Source: Bondarzewia mesenterica
Taxonomy: Eukaryota; Basidiomycota; Agaricomycetes; Russulales; Bondarzewiaceae
Reading direction: 5' to 3'
Assembly: GCA_004802705.1 (NCBI GenBank)
Contig: SGPL01000046.1
Location: 1 to 64,000, forward strand
DNA length: 64,000 nucleotides
The notes beneath the pieces are model-generated. The model was not told where the DNA came from. It searched no databases and worked only from the letters and a program-made list of their open reading frames with translations. Positions 48,363 through 59,633 of the stretch are shown one piece after another. Position 1 is the first letter of the stretch. Each line of letters opens with the position of its first letter. A program made the translations under genes and the position numbers.

Positions 48363-48998
48363 CAGTTGACTATCTCATACTGCATAAGGTCATAATGCAT
48401 ATTACCTCATAATGCATCAGATACTGCCATCCCCAAGTTGGGGAAGGGGGGTTATGCATGAAAATGTCCAGTTGCATAATGCATAAGAAATTTTGTCGAA
48501 TATGCATTACCAGATCACCCCAAATGGCAGAAATTCTGACCAATTCGCATAATCTGCACTGGTTTGATCAGAAGTAAACATAGATATGTGCAGGAAGTGC
48601 GATGTACACCCCCCGAAGCCTTCATTGGTAGTTTTTACTGTCACGATACGCCCCATGCCGACAGTGTTGATGTTCTCACGCTGCAGATGCACCTTCGGAA
48701 GGTCGAGTTTCGCTCTCAGATGCAAACAATAAACAATGTTTTTTTGTTCTACAGGATACCAACAAGGATGTTGAGATGCATTAGATTATTTACTGTTCTG
48801 ATTTTCATATTTACAAAGACTGAACTAAGGAGCACTTCAGTTTTTGTTTGAGTGTGACATGGCAGGGGGCTTTCTTCGGTGGGATGTCACACTTAGTCAC
48901 GAATAGTCACAATTGTGACTAATGTTGTGATGCATAAGATGTCTTAATGCATAGGATTTGGTCGTCACCGACCTTATGCAGTATGAGATAGTCAACTG
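48363..48998. mobile_element. Non-autonomous TA-flanked inverted-repeat element (MITE), 636 bp
   Basis: The left end CAGTTGACTATCTCATACTG continues CATAAGGTC and is repeated exactly, in reverse complement, at the right end (GACCTTATGCAG to CTG at 48998). The inverted repeat is about 29 bp. TA lies on both sides (48361-48362 and 48999-49000). The CAGT start and TA target duplication match Tc1/mariner-type elements. The inside is rich in TAATGCAT/ATGCATAA words and has no transposase. The terminal sequence differs from that of the element at 12735, so these are two families. Confidence 0.82.
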
Positions 48999-49000
48999 TA

Positions 49001-49596
49001 TCTACGAAACTTAAAAATACGTTCAGGTGGCCTCGTCGTCGCTCAGAAGGTCGGTGTCCCTTGTGTCTTAACCGCAGGAAGCAATCTTGGCCGCTCGAAA
49101 ATCAACTGGGAGGGCCTGGATCCACGGTGCATGCTAGTGTACTAATGATCTGCCACTTCCTTCTCAATCATTTCACATCAAATGCCTTCTCTGCCATCGA
49201 CCATGAGGATTGCGAGTCTACAGCATAGCTGGCTTTGACCGATGCGTCACTGAAGCCGCCGGTAATCATGATTGAGATGTCATCGAGCGATTGACAATGA
49301 CACTATGTACAAGATCTTCAATTCTTCGTAACAAAACACGGAGGAAACTGATTTTAACATGAGATAGATCAGCCCCTGCAAAGTCAAGCTGTTCAAGCTC
49401 GGAGCTTGAATAACACCGCACGAGACCTACCGACGGTAGAGGGACTTGAGGAAGACAGGTACTAAATACAAGATGTCGGCACTAGCACATGGGAAGGTAA
49501 AAGACCAGACCATGCCACCTGATCGTACCTACAAAACAAAACGAAAACGACGGCTATATACTCGGCTCTCTCCAACCGGTACCTAAGAAAATTCTC
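49001..49596. other. Intergenic region
   Basis: About 600 bp after the mobile element. A frame near 49025 looks weakly like a thiolase or deaminase remnant (GGLVVAQKVGVPCVLTAGSN), too short to name. Nothing else is supported. Confidence 0.4.
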
Positions 49597-50956
49597 TCAG
49601 TCTGACACGACACGGACGATGATTTTGCCAGCGTGATGGCCACGAGACAGATATTCGATCGCCTGAGGTGTCTGGCCGAACGGGAAGATTCGGTCAATGT
49701 GAGGCCTGAGCTGCTTCGCCTGGACAAAGCGGAGCAAATCTTCGTGCAGCTGCTTGGATCCCACATGTATGCCGCTGTATATAGTGCATTTCCCAGACAC
49801 AATGAGCACGGGAGAATATCGCATCGGGGAAACCCACCGTAATGTGGAGTCCTTCAGAAGGTTCAACATGGTGACATCTGGCATCTTGTCGGGCTTGCTG
49901 CCGAGGAAGCCTATAGAGGCGATTGTGCCGCTGAAGCGACACAATTTATGCATCGTCCGATCTCTTGGGCACCGACGTTGTCCAAGATGAAATGTGCGCC
50001 AACGCCATCTGTGACCTGCCACTTATCCTCAGAAAATGAAAGCTTTGTGCGGGTTAATAGACGGACCTTGAGGACGGCTTGATCCCAATTTGGCTGTGTC
50101 TTGTAGTTGATAACATGCGTGGCGCCTAATTGTTTTGCCAGCTGTAATACCGATGGAATTTCTCAGCAAATGACAGACGACATCATAAAAAGGATGAACA
50201 CAGATTGGAAAGGATACTATGTATTACCTCGAGCTTGTCATCAGAAGAGGATGTGACGACGGTCTGACGGGAACAAATTAGTTGAGCAGCATACAGACGC
50301 AGTTTGTGGCTTACTATAGCTCCAGCGGCATGTGCGAGTATCAGGCCAGTGATGAATACACAACCAGTTCCCTGAAATAAAACAGTTTGTCCAGGCATGA
50401 GAGGAACTGCACCTGAACAGTGCGTTCCACGCTGTAACGCCTGTACATGACCAGCAAGACGATTCCTCATATGAAAGATGTTTCGGAACATGGAGCAAGC
50501 CCGATTCTGGGAAGACACGATACTCTTGCAGCACGCCATCAATCGGTGCACCAAGAGCGCCTGTTGATAAAGATGTCGGACGATAAACTGAATTCCAAAG
50601 TTGCTTGTACTCATGTCAATACTGTACATACCATACCAATCCGGCTGCATTCCATACAGATGGCTTTGGTCAAAGTTAGCCGTAACCCTATCACCCTGCT
50701 TGAAACCCTTCACGCCTTGGCCGACGGCCACGACCTCACCCGCCATATCGCTTCCGGGAACTACGTCCTTTTTTACGGGTAGGCCATAAGTGTTATTAGA
50801 NATGACAAAATCGCGGTAGTTGAGCGAAACAGCATGTATGCGGACGANNACCTCATGCGCTTGAGGCATAGNAACGGGTTCCTGGCATTTGACGATCCCA
50901 GATGGGCCCTTCGNCTCCTCAAGACGGAAGACAGTGTGCAGCTGAGGTAGAGACAT
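49597..50956 (-). pseudogene. MDR-superfamily NAD(P)H oxidoreductase (quinone reductase-like), two frameshifts
   Basis: Medium-chain dehydrogenase/reductase without visible zinc ligands, similar to NADPH:quinone reductases. Exons read PSGIVKCQEPV, then VSLNYRDFV and NTYGLPVKKDVVPGSDMAGE, then GVLQEYRVFPESGLLHVPKH and SYEESSCWSCTGVTAWNALF. A nucleotide-binding turn VLFQGTGCVFITGLILAHAA follows, then VTSSSDDKLE, QLGATHVINYKTQPNWDQAV, DGVGAHFILDNVGAQEIGR and GTIASIGFLGSKPDKMPDVT. The end is HIDRIFPFGQTPQAIEYLSR. Two joints do not stay in frame: after NALF (about 50413) one base too many, and after RCIN (about 49955) one base too few. Normal introns do not fix them. Several N bases lie in the first exon (50801-50914). 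Either a decayed gene or a sequencing and assembly problem. Confidence 0.72.
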
Positions 50957-51662
50957 CGTACTTTCCTAAAAACGTCCTATCTTTGNGCATGGTCAGTATT
51001 TAAATACAAGNAGCGACCTTATGATCGTGTTTGCAATAGATTACTCACTTGCTTACAGAGCTGTAAACCGACTGAGCTTACTGGCAACNGTGGATAAGAC
51101 CATAAGAATGGCCATCGTCCAAAAATGCATAGGCGCGACGACAGCGGGCCCACATTTAAGTACGCTTGAACTTCATGGGCGCTGGCTGAGCGNTTGACGA
51201 TGTCTCACACCGTGGTTCTCGAACCGCGTCATACTCGATTTCATGCATGCGTCATGGAAACTGACCAGAGCATCTTGGCACGCAACATGAGACTTGTGCA
51301 TTGGCTAACTTATCTCCACATTCGACGGGACACGATTCACACATGCACGACGGCATTTCATGATGGAGGCTGCCCTAGCATGCACATANTTNAGTAAAGA
51401 CACGCCAAGGAATAACGTTTACTTTATGCATGCATACCTGTACTGAGGCAGTACTGACATGGCATACGCTTGCACAGCGCACAGCTAAAGGATGTAAAGT
51501 AGGAGCAAGTCGCGGAGCATGGCGGACAAACGTGGACTGCAGTCAGGGCCCGTACCATTCCGTGACGTCACATGCTATTACGTCACCACAGGTTCAGCGT
51601 CGTGTATAAAGTCGCTCCCAGCNTGCTCGGCTAAAGTCTCTCCATTTTACCCATCATCAACA
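50957..51662. other. Divergent intergenic region with ambiguous bases
   Basis: About 700 bp, with scattered N bases (50986 to 51623). A TATAAA at 51605-51610 lies about 55 bp before the PMP3-type gene. CATGCATG-type words recur around 51240-51440. No further gene. Confidence 0.5.
51605..51610 (+). promoter_or_regulatory. Likely TATA box of the PMP3-type gene
   Basis: TATAAA, 53-58 bp upstream of the ATG at 51663 within GTGTATAAAGTCGC. Confidence 0.5.
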
Positions 51663-52209
51663 ATGGCTTTGACCGGTTCTGACATCTGCAAGGCTAGTCT
51701 CCAACTTTTCCTCTGCCATATCGCTTTGTTATTAACAGCCTNGTCTTGTTTTCTTCCACAGATTATGTTCGTATATTACTTGGAAGTCGTTCATGGGCGT
51801 CGTTTGACTTGAGCTCCCCTTCCTTCAGCTTTGCTATCATCCTCCCTCCAGTCGGAGTGTTTTTGGAACGTGGATGCGGNGCCGACCTTGTGAGCCTCAC
51901 CAGCGTATCCCATGTATCTATTTTGTGTACTAACCGCACAACGATAGTTGATCAACATTTGTCTCGTACGTATTGTTCATGGAGTTGCGTAGTAGATACA
52001 TCTAATCATCCCTATCTCTTTAGACGATTCTAGGTTATATGTAAGTGGTATTCGAGACAAAGTCNTTTCCAGGTCCGTTTTCTGACTGAGCTGATATTTC
52101 TTATTTCAGCCCTGGAATTATTCATGGTGCGTTAATTACTTCCATCTGAACGTGATTTCTAATTAACACCATTTTTCCTCCAGCGCTCTATATCATCCTC
52201 AAATATTAG
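51663..52209 (+). CDS. PMP3: PMP3/UPF0057 proteolipid membrane potential modulator
   Basis: A 57-residue protein with two membrane helices, of the PMP3/SNA family that affects plasma-membrane potential and cation tolerance. The joined protein starts MALTGSDICKIIFAIILPPV and continues GVFLERGCGADLLIN, then ICLTILGYIPGIIHALYIIL and KY, matching the family end to end. Seven exons add up to 174 nt: 51663-51692, 51762-51766, 51829-51889, 51948-51965, 52024-52040, 52110-52126 and 52184-52209. Exon 2 is only 5 nt (ATTAT), supplying the two Ile residues expected after ICK. The first intron then begins GCTAGT, so it would be a GC-AG intron. The other introns have GT-AG ends. One N at 51880 falls in a Gly codon third base and does not change the residue. 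The very high intron density for so small a gene is notable. Confidence 0.86.
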
Positions 52210-52448
52210 TGGCGGCTTTCGTGGAATCATGGTTGACGAACTTACACGGACTGATATTTCATGACTTTTCGTTTCAATGTACGAATGGTGTACCTTTCAC
52301 TTTCAATAATGTCCTTATTATATGCGATAACCAATGGCTGTAATACCCTTTATTTAAATTCCATGTTGAGAATACTGTGATCGAGATGTGTCCTAGAGNA
52401 TCTGAGCCAAACATGCAAGAAATACAGCAATACTGTCTACTGAATACA

Positions 52449-55421
52449 TCACTTGGTAATTTCATCATCATCATCATCTTCATCATCGTCCTCATCATCT
52501 CCATCTTCATCTCCATCCCCGTGTTCATCGCTCTCATCATCGTCTTCCGCCTCTTCCCCATCTTCATCACCGCCACTCTCTTCCTCATCGCTCGCCTCGC
52601 TTTCCTCCTCACTGCTTTCCTNCTGGTCAAATTGGTGTATCATTCGCGCACCGACCAACCAACATTTCTTNAAATTCTCGAGGACGTCGCCCGATTTGAG
52701 ACCCTCGCCCTTGGCTTCAGGCAGAGCGTGCCACGCACGAATATCGTCCTCCTCGACTATATCGTGCTGATAAAGCGAAGCGAGGATCTGTCCGAATAAC
52801 GGCATTCGCTCTGAAGCAGCGCAATGGGCCTACCGGAGGTTAATCAATCATTAAAGGNTTCCGATAGCAGCAGATGAGCAGAANAACNANTNTACCTGCA
52901 ATATTGAAACCGTCTCAACNCCGTCAACACCACCAATCTTGTTGATCAANTCCCCCCAGCGATCCACCCATCGCTTGATCTCCGCCCTTTGCTGCGCCGC
53001 GTCGCCCGAAAGCGCCAACTTCTCGACGATGCCCGCGACGACGGCCTCGCGCACGCGGCGTAACGGCACGTTGCTCGCCATGCGCAGGGTCTTGAGCTCG
53101 ACGGAGGCATTCTCGACAGAGTGCCCCTCCGAGAAGGCGCGCTCGAGCGACTGCAGAACCTCGGATTTGAACTCAGATTCGGCGGCGTGGGCCCCGGCGG
53201 AGACGGCTGCTGCTGCCGCTGTCGTGGGGAAGGAGGTGGTCGAGGAGGAGGGGGACGCGTGTTGGAGGATCGAGTCGTCCGAGTCGGATTCTGAGTCCTC
53301 GGAAGAGGTGACAGAGCCTGGGTCCGACAATTCGAGGTCCGAGTAGGTGTCGCCTATAGATACAGGGTTCAATACTTGGTGCAATAGAGTATAGGCCTGG
53401 CCGGTCCTCACCGATCCTCATCAGTCGTTGATTATTGAAATTCTCTATGTTGTCTTCGTCATCTTCCTCGGTCGTTCGGGAACTCCTGCGCGGCCATACA
53501 AACCCATTCGAATCTTTGCCCAGATTCGCGGACAAAACGGCCTGGTCTGAAGATCCGTAAGATGTCAGTTGCACTGTCCTCAAACAGAAAAGCAAAAAAT
53601 TCTTACTTGCTTCGGCTTCCTCAAACTCAGAATCCTCGTCGCTCTCCTCTTCCTCTGCTTCATCGCCACCCTTATCCCCCTGTTTGACTTGTCTCCGTTT
53701 GGATACCCTCTCATACGGAGCCAGACGCGCACCAGCGCCAATCTTGACTCCGTCCGCAACGAGCGATCCGCGAGCAAGGCGACTGCCCTCGCCAATGGTA
53801 ACGCCAGCGCCGATGATGCTGTGCTCAATAACACAATTCGCACCAACGACAACGCCATCGAAAAGGTACGAGTTGCGCACAACGCTGTTGGCGCCGATAG
53901 AACAGCCCGCGCCAAGCGTGGACGCAATGATCTGTGCGCCGGCAAAGATCTGGGTCGAACGTCCGATAAGCGTGTTATTTCCTATTTTGCATGTCCTGTC
54001 ACCGGTGGGCACAGGAGATGAGCTTCTAGTCACACACACGACGGGTCGGTTGCGTGATTGGTACTACGCACCGCGAGAGCACCACGGAGTTGTCTGCCGG
54101 GATGTATTTGTTACCGCGAAGGTGTTCGTATACGTACCTACCGGGATAATTGTCATCCGGCACCAGTGGGAACGTCCATCGTGACAGTATGTCCTTGCTA
54201 ACACCGCCTGTCAGAAGAGAACCTTTGGAAATATCAAAGATGTAGGATTGACATGCCTGATCGCATCGTAGCTCCTAGTGTCTTGTACTCTCGCGGCATA
54301 GCCCTCCCTCGCGACATAGCAATGTATATTCTTCATGAGCAGATCGGACGTCAAAACGCCATGCACGAAATCTCTTCTCAGGTCAGCGTAGTCGAAATTA
54401 TCCTGGAACAGCGAGGGAACCTGCCGTACCACGGAAAAAACACATCACCGCATTAGACCCTAGTTCCAGCAGAAGAAGGGAAGACGAGGGCAAGGATGCA
54501 GGATGGGGAAAGAGGGGAGCTAACCTCTACCGAGCAGACATCGATATAACAATCCAAAAGATCGTTCCGGATCTCAATATTTGGATGGGATTCGAGTATC
54601 TCCCTAGGAATACGAGCGATGCTTTTTGGTGGATATCCAGTGACGGGTTCATAGTGTAGACACTCGGAGGTATTCTTGTCCAGCACAAACACCGCCGAAT
54701 CACCTCTCGACCTTGCCTCTGGCATCAGATCAATCCACCCTCTCGTCGAGACAGAGACCAACTGATATAAACGCACCTCGTCCGGTGTTTCGCCCCACAC
54801 TCCTTGACCACCATCGTCATGATCACGTCCTTGTTCGTCCGCCGTCTCTCCTTGTGCGCCCGCACCACCTCGTCGATCCGCACGTTGCTCACCAGATCCC
54901 CGGATACCAACACAAAATCACTCGCGATGATCCCGTGCGTGTAGATGTCCCGCATGGCGTCTCCCGGGGAAAACGTCTCCTTCGCCGTCACGATCGGCAC
55001 GATTTTCAGGCCCGAGGCGGGGTGTGACCATTTAGACTCCCTGGAAAAAATAAAACGCGTCCCGAACGCAGATGTGTGAGCCCACAAAATCAACAAGTCA
55101 GTAGGCGACGCACTGGATCGCGGCTTTCACTTGGTCCGCGAAGGACCGGCAAATCACAAAGACCTCTTGCACTCCCGCAAGAGCCAAGCTCTCCAACGTC
55201 CAGTCCAACAAAGGCGCGTTGCAGATAGGGAGCAGACACTGATTGAACATTAAGAACGTTCATCTTGACGTTACTGTCAGAGCTCACCGACTCACTCTGG
55301 GTCTGGTCGCGGTCAACGGCTTGAATCGCGTATTGAAGCTGTCGGCCAGAATCACTGCCTGCAAAACCTCGTCTTCTTCATCGACTAGTTTTTCTTTGCC
55401 TGAGGAGGCTTTTGGTGTCAT
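52449..55421 (-). CDS. GCD6: Translation initiation factor eIF2B epsilon subunit
   Basis: Catalytic subunit of the guanine-nucleotide exchange factor for eIF2. Order: a nucleotidyltransferase-like domain, VLQAVILADSFNTRFKPLT joined to CLLPICNAPLLDWTLESLAL and VQEVFVICRSFADQVKAAIQ; ASDFVLVSGDLVSN; then ECLHYEPVTGYPPKSIARIP, PNIEIRNDLLDCYIDVCSVE and LRRDFVHGVLTSDLLMKNIH. Left-handed beta-helix repeats follow (KIGNNTLIGRSTQIFAGAQI, then GCSIGANSVVRNSYLFDGVV, then VIEHSIIGAGVTIGEGSRLA, about 53760-53990). After an acidic linker comes the C-terminal W2 exchange domain (MPLFGQILASLYQHDIVEED, then WHALPEAKGEGLKSGDVLEN, then KKCWLVGARMI). The last about 55 residues are almost only Asp and Glu, from a GAT/GAA-type microsatellite at 52452-52615. 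A few N bases lie in the W2 exons. Start: M followed by TPKASSGKEKL just before the catalytic domain. Confidence 0.92.
52452..52615. repeat. Trinucleotide-type (GAT/GAA) low-complexity tract coding an acidic tail
   Basis: CATCAT, CATCTT and CATCGT units on the plus strand encode a run of Asp and Glu at the C-terminus of eIF2B epsilon. Acidic tails next to W2 domains are known in this family, where they help bind eIF2 beta. Length is likely to vary between strains. Confidence 0.7.
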
Positions 55422-55959
55422 ATCTCCCAAGACTTTTGTGCTAGGAACAATCGCAGTTGTAAAGCCAACGCGTCAATGATTTATTATGACTAGGAATATC
55501 TAATCACGTGCCGCAACGATTTCGACGTCATTGCACTTCTGACCACAACCAGTTCTCAGTTCCGCCACAAAACCTTTAATGCTTCAAAAGTCGCATTCCG
55601 ACGCCCTCAACCATGGCTAAAAGACACATGATTACAAATGAAAGGGTAGAGACATGCGCGCACGATCCAGTAGATGAAAGAAAGTGGGTATAAGAGGGAC
55701 AGACCGTAGGATCGCTATTAGTTGAAAGGAAATGCGGGACCAGGTTAATCGTAAGGAGCAAGTCGTGAAAATATAAGCCAAGACGAACCCAGATCCACGC
55801 TAAAGTAAGAGAAGTGAAGACGGCATAACGATCAAGAGAAGGGGGCTAACCGAAACATAAAAACAGGTAAAGAAGCGTGTGACAAACCAAGGAAAGCAGA
55901 ATGAGATGAGAGCTCGTTACAGTCGTTTACCAACCCGGAGGTCCTCAGTCATGAAGAGT
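55422..55959. other. Region between the stop of the Glu/Pro/Ala-rich gene and the start of the eIF2B epsilon gene
   Basis: About 540 bp, holding the 5' flank of the eIF2B epsilon gene and the 3' flank of the Glu/Pro/Ala-rich gene, both on the minus strand. No gene or repeat recognised; it is purine-rich on the plus strand from 55600 on. Confidence 0.45.
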
Positions 55960-57153
55960 TCATGCGGCGGCGGCGACGACAGGGGTTGCAGCTGGTGCCT
56001 CGGGCTTAGGCTCCTCAGCAATCGGGGCAGGGGCCTCCTCATGTGCAGGGGCCTCGGGAATAGCCTCAGAGGCAGGGTTCTCCAAAGGAGCGACGGGTTC
56101 GGGCTCGTCGATCTTTGGGGGGTTCTCGTCAACCTTAGGAGGGACGGAATGCTCAGCTCTGGGCCTAGACTTGAAGAAATCACCGACGCGGGCAGACAGA
56201 CGACGCCCGACTTTGGTAGGGTTAATCTTCTCCTTCTTCTCTTCCTTCTTCTCCTCCTTCTGTAAAAACCATAAGAAGAGGCAACATGCGACATGCTAGA
56301 TTGACTTACAGCCTCCTCCTTAGGGGCCTCCGCCTCAGCAGCGGGCTCGGTCGCGGCGGCCTCAGATGTCTCCGCAGCCGACGTCTCGCTGCATTCAACT
56401 CAGCGACAGTTCGTGACGAACAGGAATACAACTTACGTCTCCTTCACGGGCTCGGCGGCAGCAGGGGTCTCCTCTGTCGCAGGAGCCTCAGCCCCCGAAG
56501 TCTCCTCAGGCTTGGCAGCCTCCTCGGTGGGGGCAGCAGCAGGCTATACGCGAGATGAATATGCGAAAACCTCGTCGCAACAACGAACGCACCTCAGCCT
56601 CCTCTTTCTTCTTCTCCTTCTTGGGACTCCTGGGAGCCTTCAGCTTCTTTTCCACTTTGGTCTTTTCGTTCTTGAAAGGAGCCAAAAGCTTCGCAAGAAG
56701 GCTGGGGCTCTTGGGGTGTTCTTCCTTCTTGGCCTCAGAGGTCTCGCCTTCAGCCTATGATGAAAAACAGAATGAGATAAAACCAACAACCAGAAATTCA
56801 AAGAAACGCACGGGCTTGGGCTCCTCCTTGGCTTCCTCATTTGCAGGCTCAGTAGCGGCAGGGCCGGCCTCAGGAGCAGGCTACCAGAAGTGTGCGATGA
56901 ATAGCTAATCAACCATACCACGTTCAAAAAATATCACCTCAGCAGCAGCCTCGGCAGCGGGGGCCTCCTAGTCGATAATTAGTTTAATATCACGAGAAAA
57001 TCAGATTGGAGAGGAACCAACAGCAGTGGGAGCAGCCTCTTCGGCCTTAGGGGCCTCGAGGGCAGGCTCAGGGGCGGGGGTGGGCTCGGAGGCAGGGGCC
57101 TCAGTGGGCTTGACCTCCTCGACGGGGGCAGCGATCTCAGCAGGGGCAGACAT
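55960..57153 (-). CDS. Glu/Pro/Ala-rich disordered protein
   Basis: A low-complexity protein made of short exons rich in Ala, Glu, Pro and Lys. It starts MSAPAEIAAPVEEVKPTEAP (57153) and ends APAATPVVAAAA (55960). Two basic, more conserved-looking islands stand out. One is HPKSPSLLAKLLAPFKNEKT followed by LKAPRSPKKEKKKEE. The other is KINPTKVGRRLSARVGDFFK followed by SRPRAEHSVPPKVDENPPK. These could bind membranes, nucleic acid or a partner. No enzyme domain. About seven small introns with normal ends join the same low-complexity frame throughout, which supports a real gene. Proteins of this look are common and abundant in mushrooms, but I know no proven function. Strongly pyrimidine-rich leader DNA (57160-57380 on its coding strand) fits a highly expressed gene. 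Confidence 0.7.
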
Positions 57154-59633
57154 TACGACGAAAGTGCAAAAGTCGGGCTGTGGAAGGGGTAAAACAAGGA
57201 GTCAGACGATGCGAAATAAAAATGGGCGCAAATAGACGCTGCGGGAAGAAGGGAAAGAAGAAAAGATGACAAACATGGGAATGGTATTAATGAACACACA
57301 AGAGAGAGGGAGGCAACCCGTAGCCCGCTGAGGGATGTAGCGTATAGAGAGAGAAGAGAGAGAGGAAGAGATAGGGAAAGACGGTCGTCGCCATTTTCAG
57401 CCCTTCTTATCCTTATTTGGCTCGGCTCGGTTCGACCAAACAAAACAAAAGAACTCTATTTCCACGCCCAATTATCCCCAATTAATGCATCATCCACCAC
57501 TGTGCACCTGTTATTTCGCGCCTTTGCGGTCGATTCTTACGCGTCGTGAGCATACAAAAGGCTCACACGCGCCTCGTTGCGAGGATCAAGAACAAAGGCA
57601 TGTTTTCTGAGGGAGGGAAGTGGTCTGTGCGCAATGTCCAGAGCGGAGTCACGGGCGCCTGAGAAAGCGGGAAAATGTCCAGTTTGTCACAATTCAGTCG
57701 CCAACTGATGCGCGAAGCAGCAACCAACGCGATCGCATCACACGTCCAATGAAAACCATTGATCGCGCCACAAGTCTTTCTTCAATATCCTCTCGTCGTT
57801 GTCACACTGGCAGCGCAGCGCGAGCACACTGACCTGGAGTGCTCGCATGTGGTTGTTCTCACTCGAGCTGCGCGCTGCAAGCATCGCAGTCGGGCTAGAC
57901 GCGGTGGGTTGAAGGGCTTGTTCGCCCTTGCAAGCCTAGCGGGAATAGAATCTTCCAAAGAACGGCGCTTCTGGAACGGGCGCTGGTGACGTGCGGGTCA
58001 TATGCACGACCCGACCCGGTCACTGATCCCGGCGTTTCACCTTCTTTTCTCACGCAGACCCTCTTGAAGATCTCTCAACGAGTTCCCAACGTTATTATTC
58101 TTCACGTTGCCCGACAACGTTGCCTCCTCTCGGTTCGCTTTTGTTCGACTACGTCCTATTCATATTCTCTTCTTCGTCGCCTCGAGACACCTCACCTTCG
58201 GTGTCCGTCGTCGGTCTAAGTTGAACGTTTACTTTCTGTCAGACTTGCATACTTGGATGCTGTCACCGACAACGATGTGCCTCATCGTATCTTGAATCCA
58301 GCTCAGAGCGCTGAGCTGGCATTATCGCACTCAAAGTGCAAGAGAAAGCCCATAAGCAAGTCTTTGGCTTTGTGCTGCTTTGTGTACATGCCTATAAATG
58401 TCCATCTAGCCGCCCCGTCTGTCCACCTCTAGCGCTGTTGCCCTCTCTTGTGTACTCGCATTTCCGCCTGTTCCCGCGACAGGTTCGCCGAGCTACATCT
58501 TGTGGTGAGGTGCACGGCTGTTCCCTTTGTTCTCCCAAGGCTTCTTCCGGCATCTGCTGTTACTGCTCATCTGTCAGTCAATGTTCGTGATCCTCAACGC
58601 TTGGGTGTCTCAGCGGCTTTTCCTAATTCCACCGAGTTCACCTCCTGGACTTGCTCTGCCATCGGAGGTCAACATATTTGCCACGTTCTGTGGAGAATAC
58701 GCCATTTTGTTTTCGACCTTGATTTGGGCCAGGCTCAGTGCCTGATGCGAACTTGCGTGCTCCTGAGAGCGGCACTCATTTTCCCGCTCCGAATATCCGA
58801 AGGGTCTCCTAATTATCAGCTATCGGATGGTTGAGTACGGTGGAGTCAAGGTGGGATTGTTGCTCATATCACTGTACGTCTTACTTTGTTCTGGCCGGAC
58901 TTCGCCGCAGCCAGCTCGACGCTCCACAGCTCAGGAAATCTCTTTTCCATAACAATGAAGGATGTTCCTCCCGAACCTCGCCCAGATTGTTTACGGCCAC
59001 GAAGGTTCTTCATCCGACTTGCGCTCACATTCGAGTCAATGTCGGCCTCCTCGGTGGCCTGGGGGGAGGCCTCGGTTCCGTCGATGAGTCCCAAAATTTC
59101 ATCTGTTTTCCAAGCAATCACAATTTGCATTTCCCCCGTGCTCGTTTGAAATTATTCTCTAGGGAAATCGCGCGCCTTTTAAATGAGATCTTGCGTTGTT
59201 ATAGGGCAAGTCTGTGACGTCACGTCAGACTTGGCGCGCGTTGAATTCGACTTGTTCACGCGATCAACAATCCAATAAGTTGCCAATGAACGTTGGGATA
59301 AGTCCAACTTGACTCTATTGTGCTGCTCGCTTGTGTACGTCCTTCAACATGCTCTTGACCTCATCTCGGCTGTTATCTGTCAACCCTGGCGACCTGCATG
59401 TCTCTGTGTGTTGTATATTTCCACTCGCTTGTGCTTGCTACCCATGGGACAATACCCCCGACAGCTGCTCTTCGTCAAACAATCGTGGGCTCCATCATGG
59501 ACTCACAGCCCCACCTATATTCGCCTATAGTATAACTGGCATTCACCTCGTGCTTTACATGCCAGATCACTACCCTTCTCTACTGAGCTGAAGTCGACAC
59601 ACTTACCGCCACTACACTGCAGACGATTCTGAC
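57154..59633. other. Long intergenic region
   Basis: About 2.5 kb without a gene I can support. 57160-57400 is a purine-rich/pyrimidine-rich leader of the neighbouring gene. Frames further on are short, overlap and lack family features. The longest, minus strand at 58864-59130, includes GRKQSGRGSGGTSFIVMEKR and is unrecognised. It might hold a 5' UTR or an RNA gene, which I cannot see. Confidence 0.45.

Noticed and set aside
52453..52799. Plus-strand frames with long Ser or Ile/Phe runs
   Set aside because: They are shadows of the Asp/Glu tract and W2 domain of eIF2B epsilon on the other strand.
57600..59600. Many plus-strand frames of 60-130 codons
   Set aside because: They overlap each other, lack family features and consistent splice joints, and are explained by chance in stop-poor DNA.
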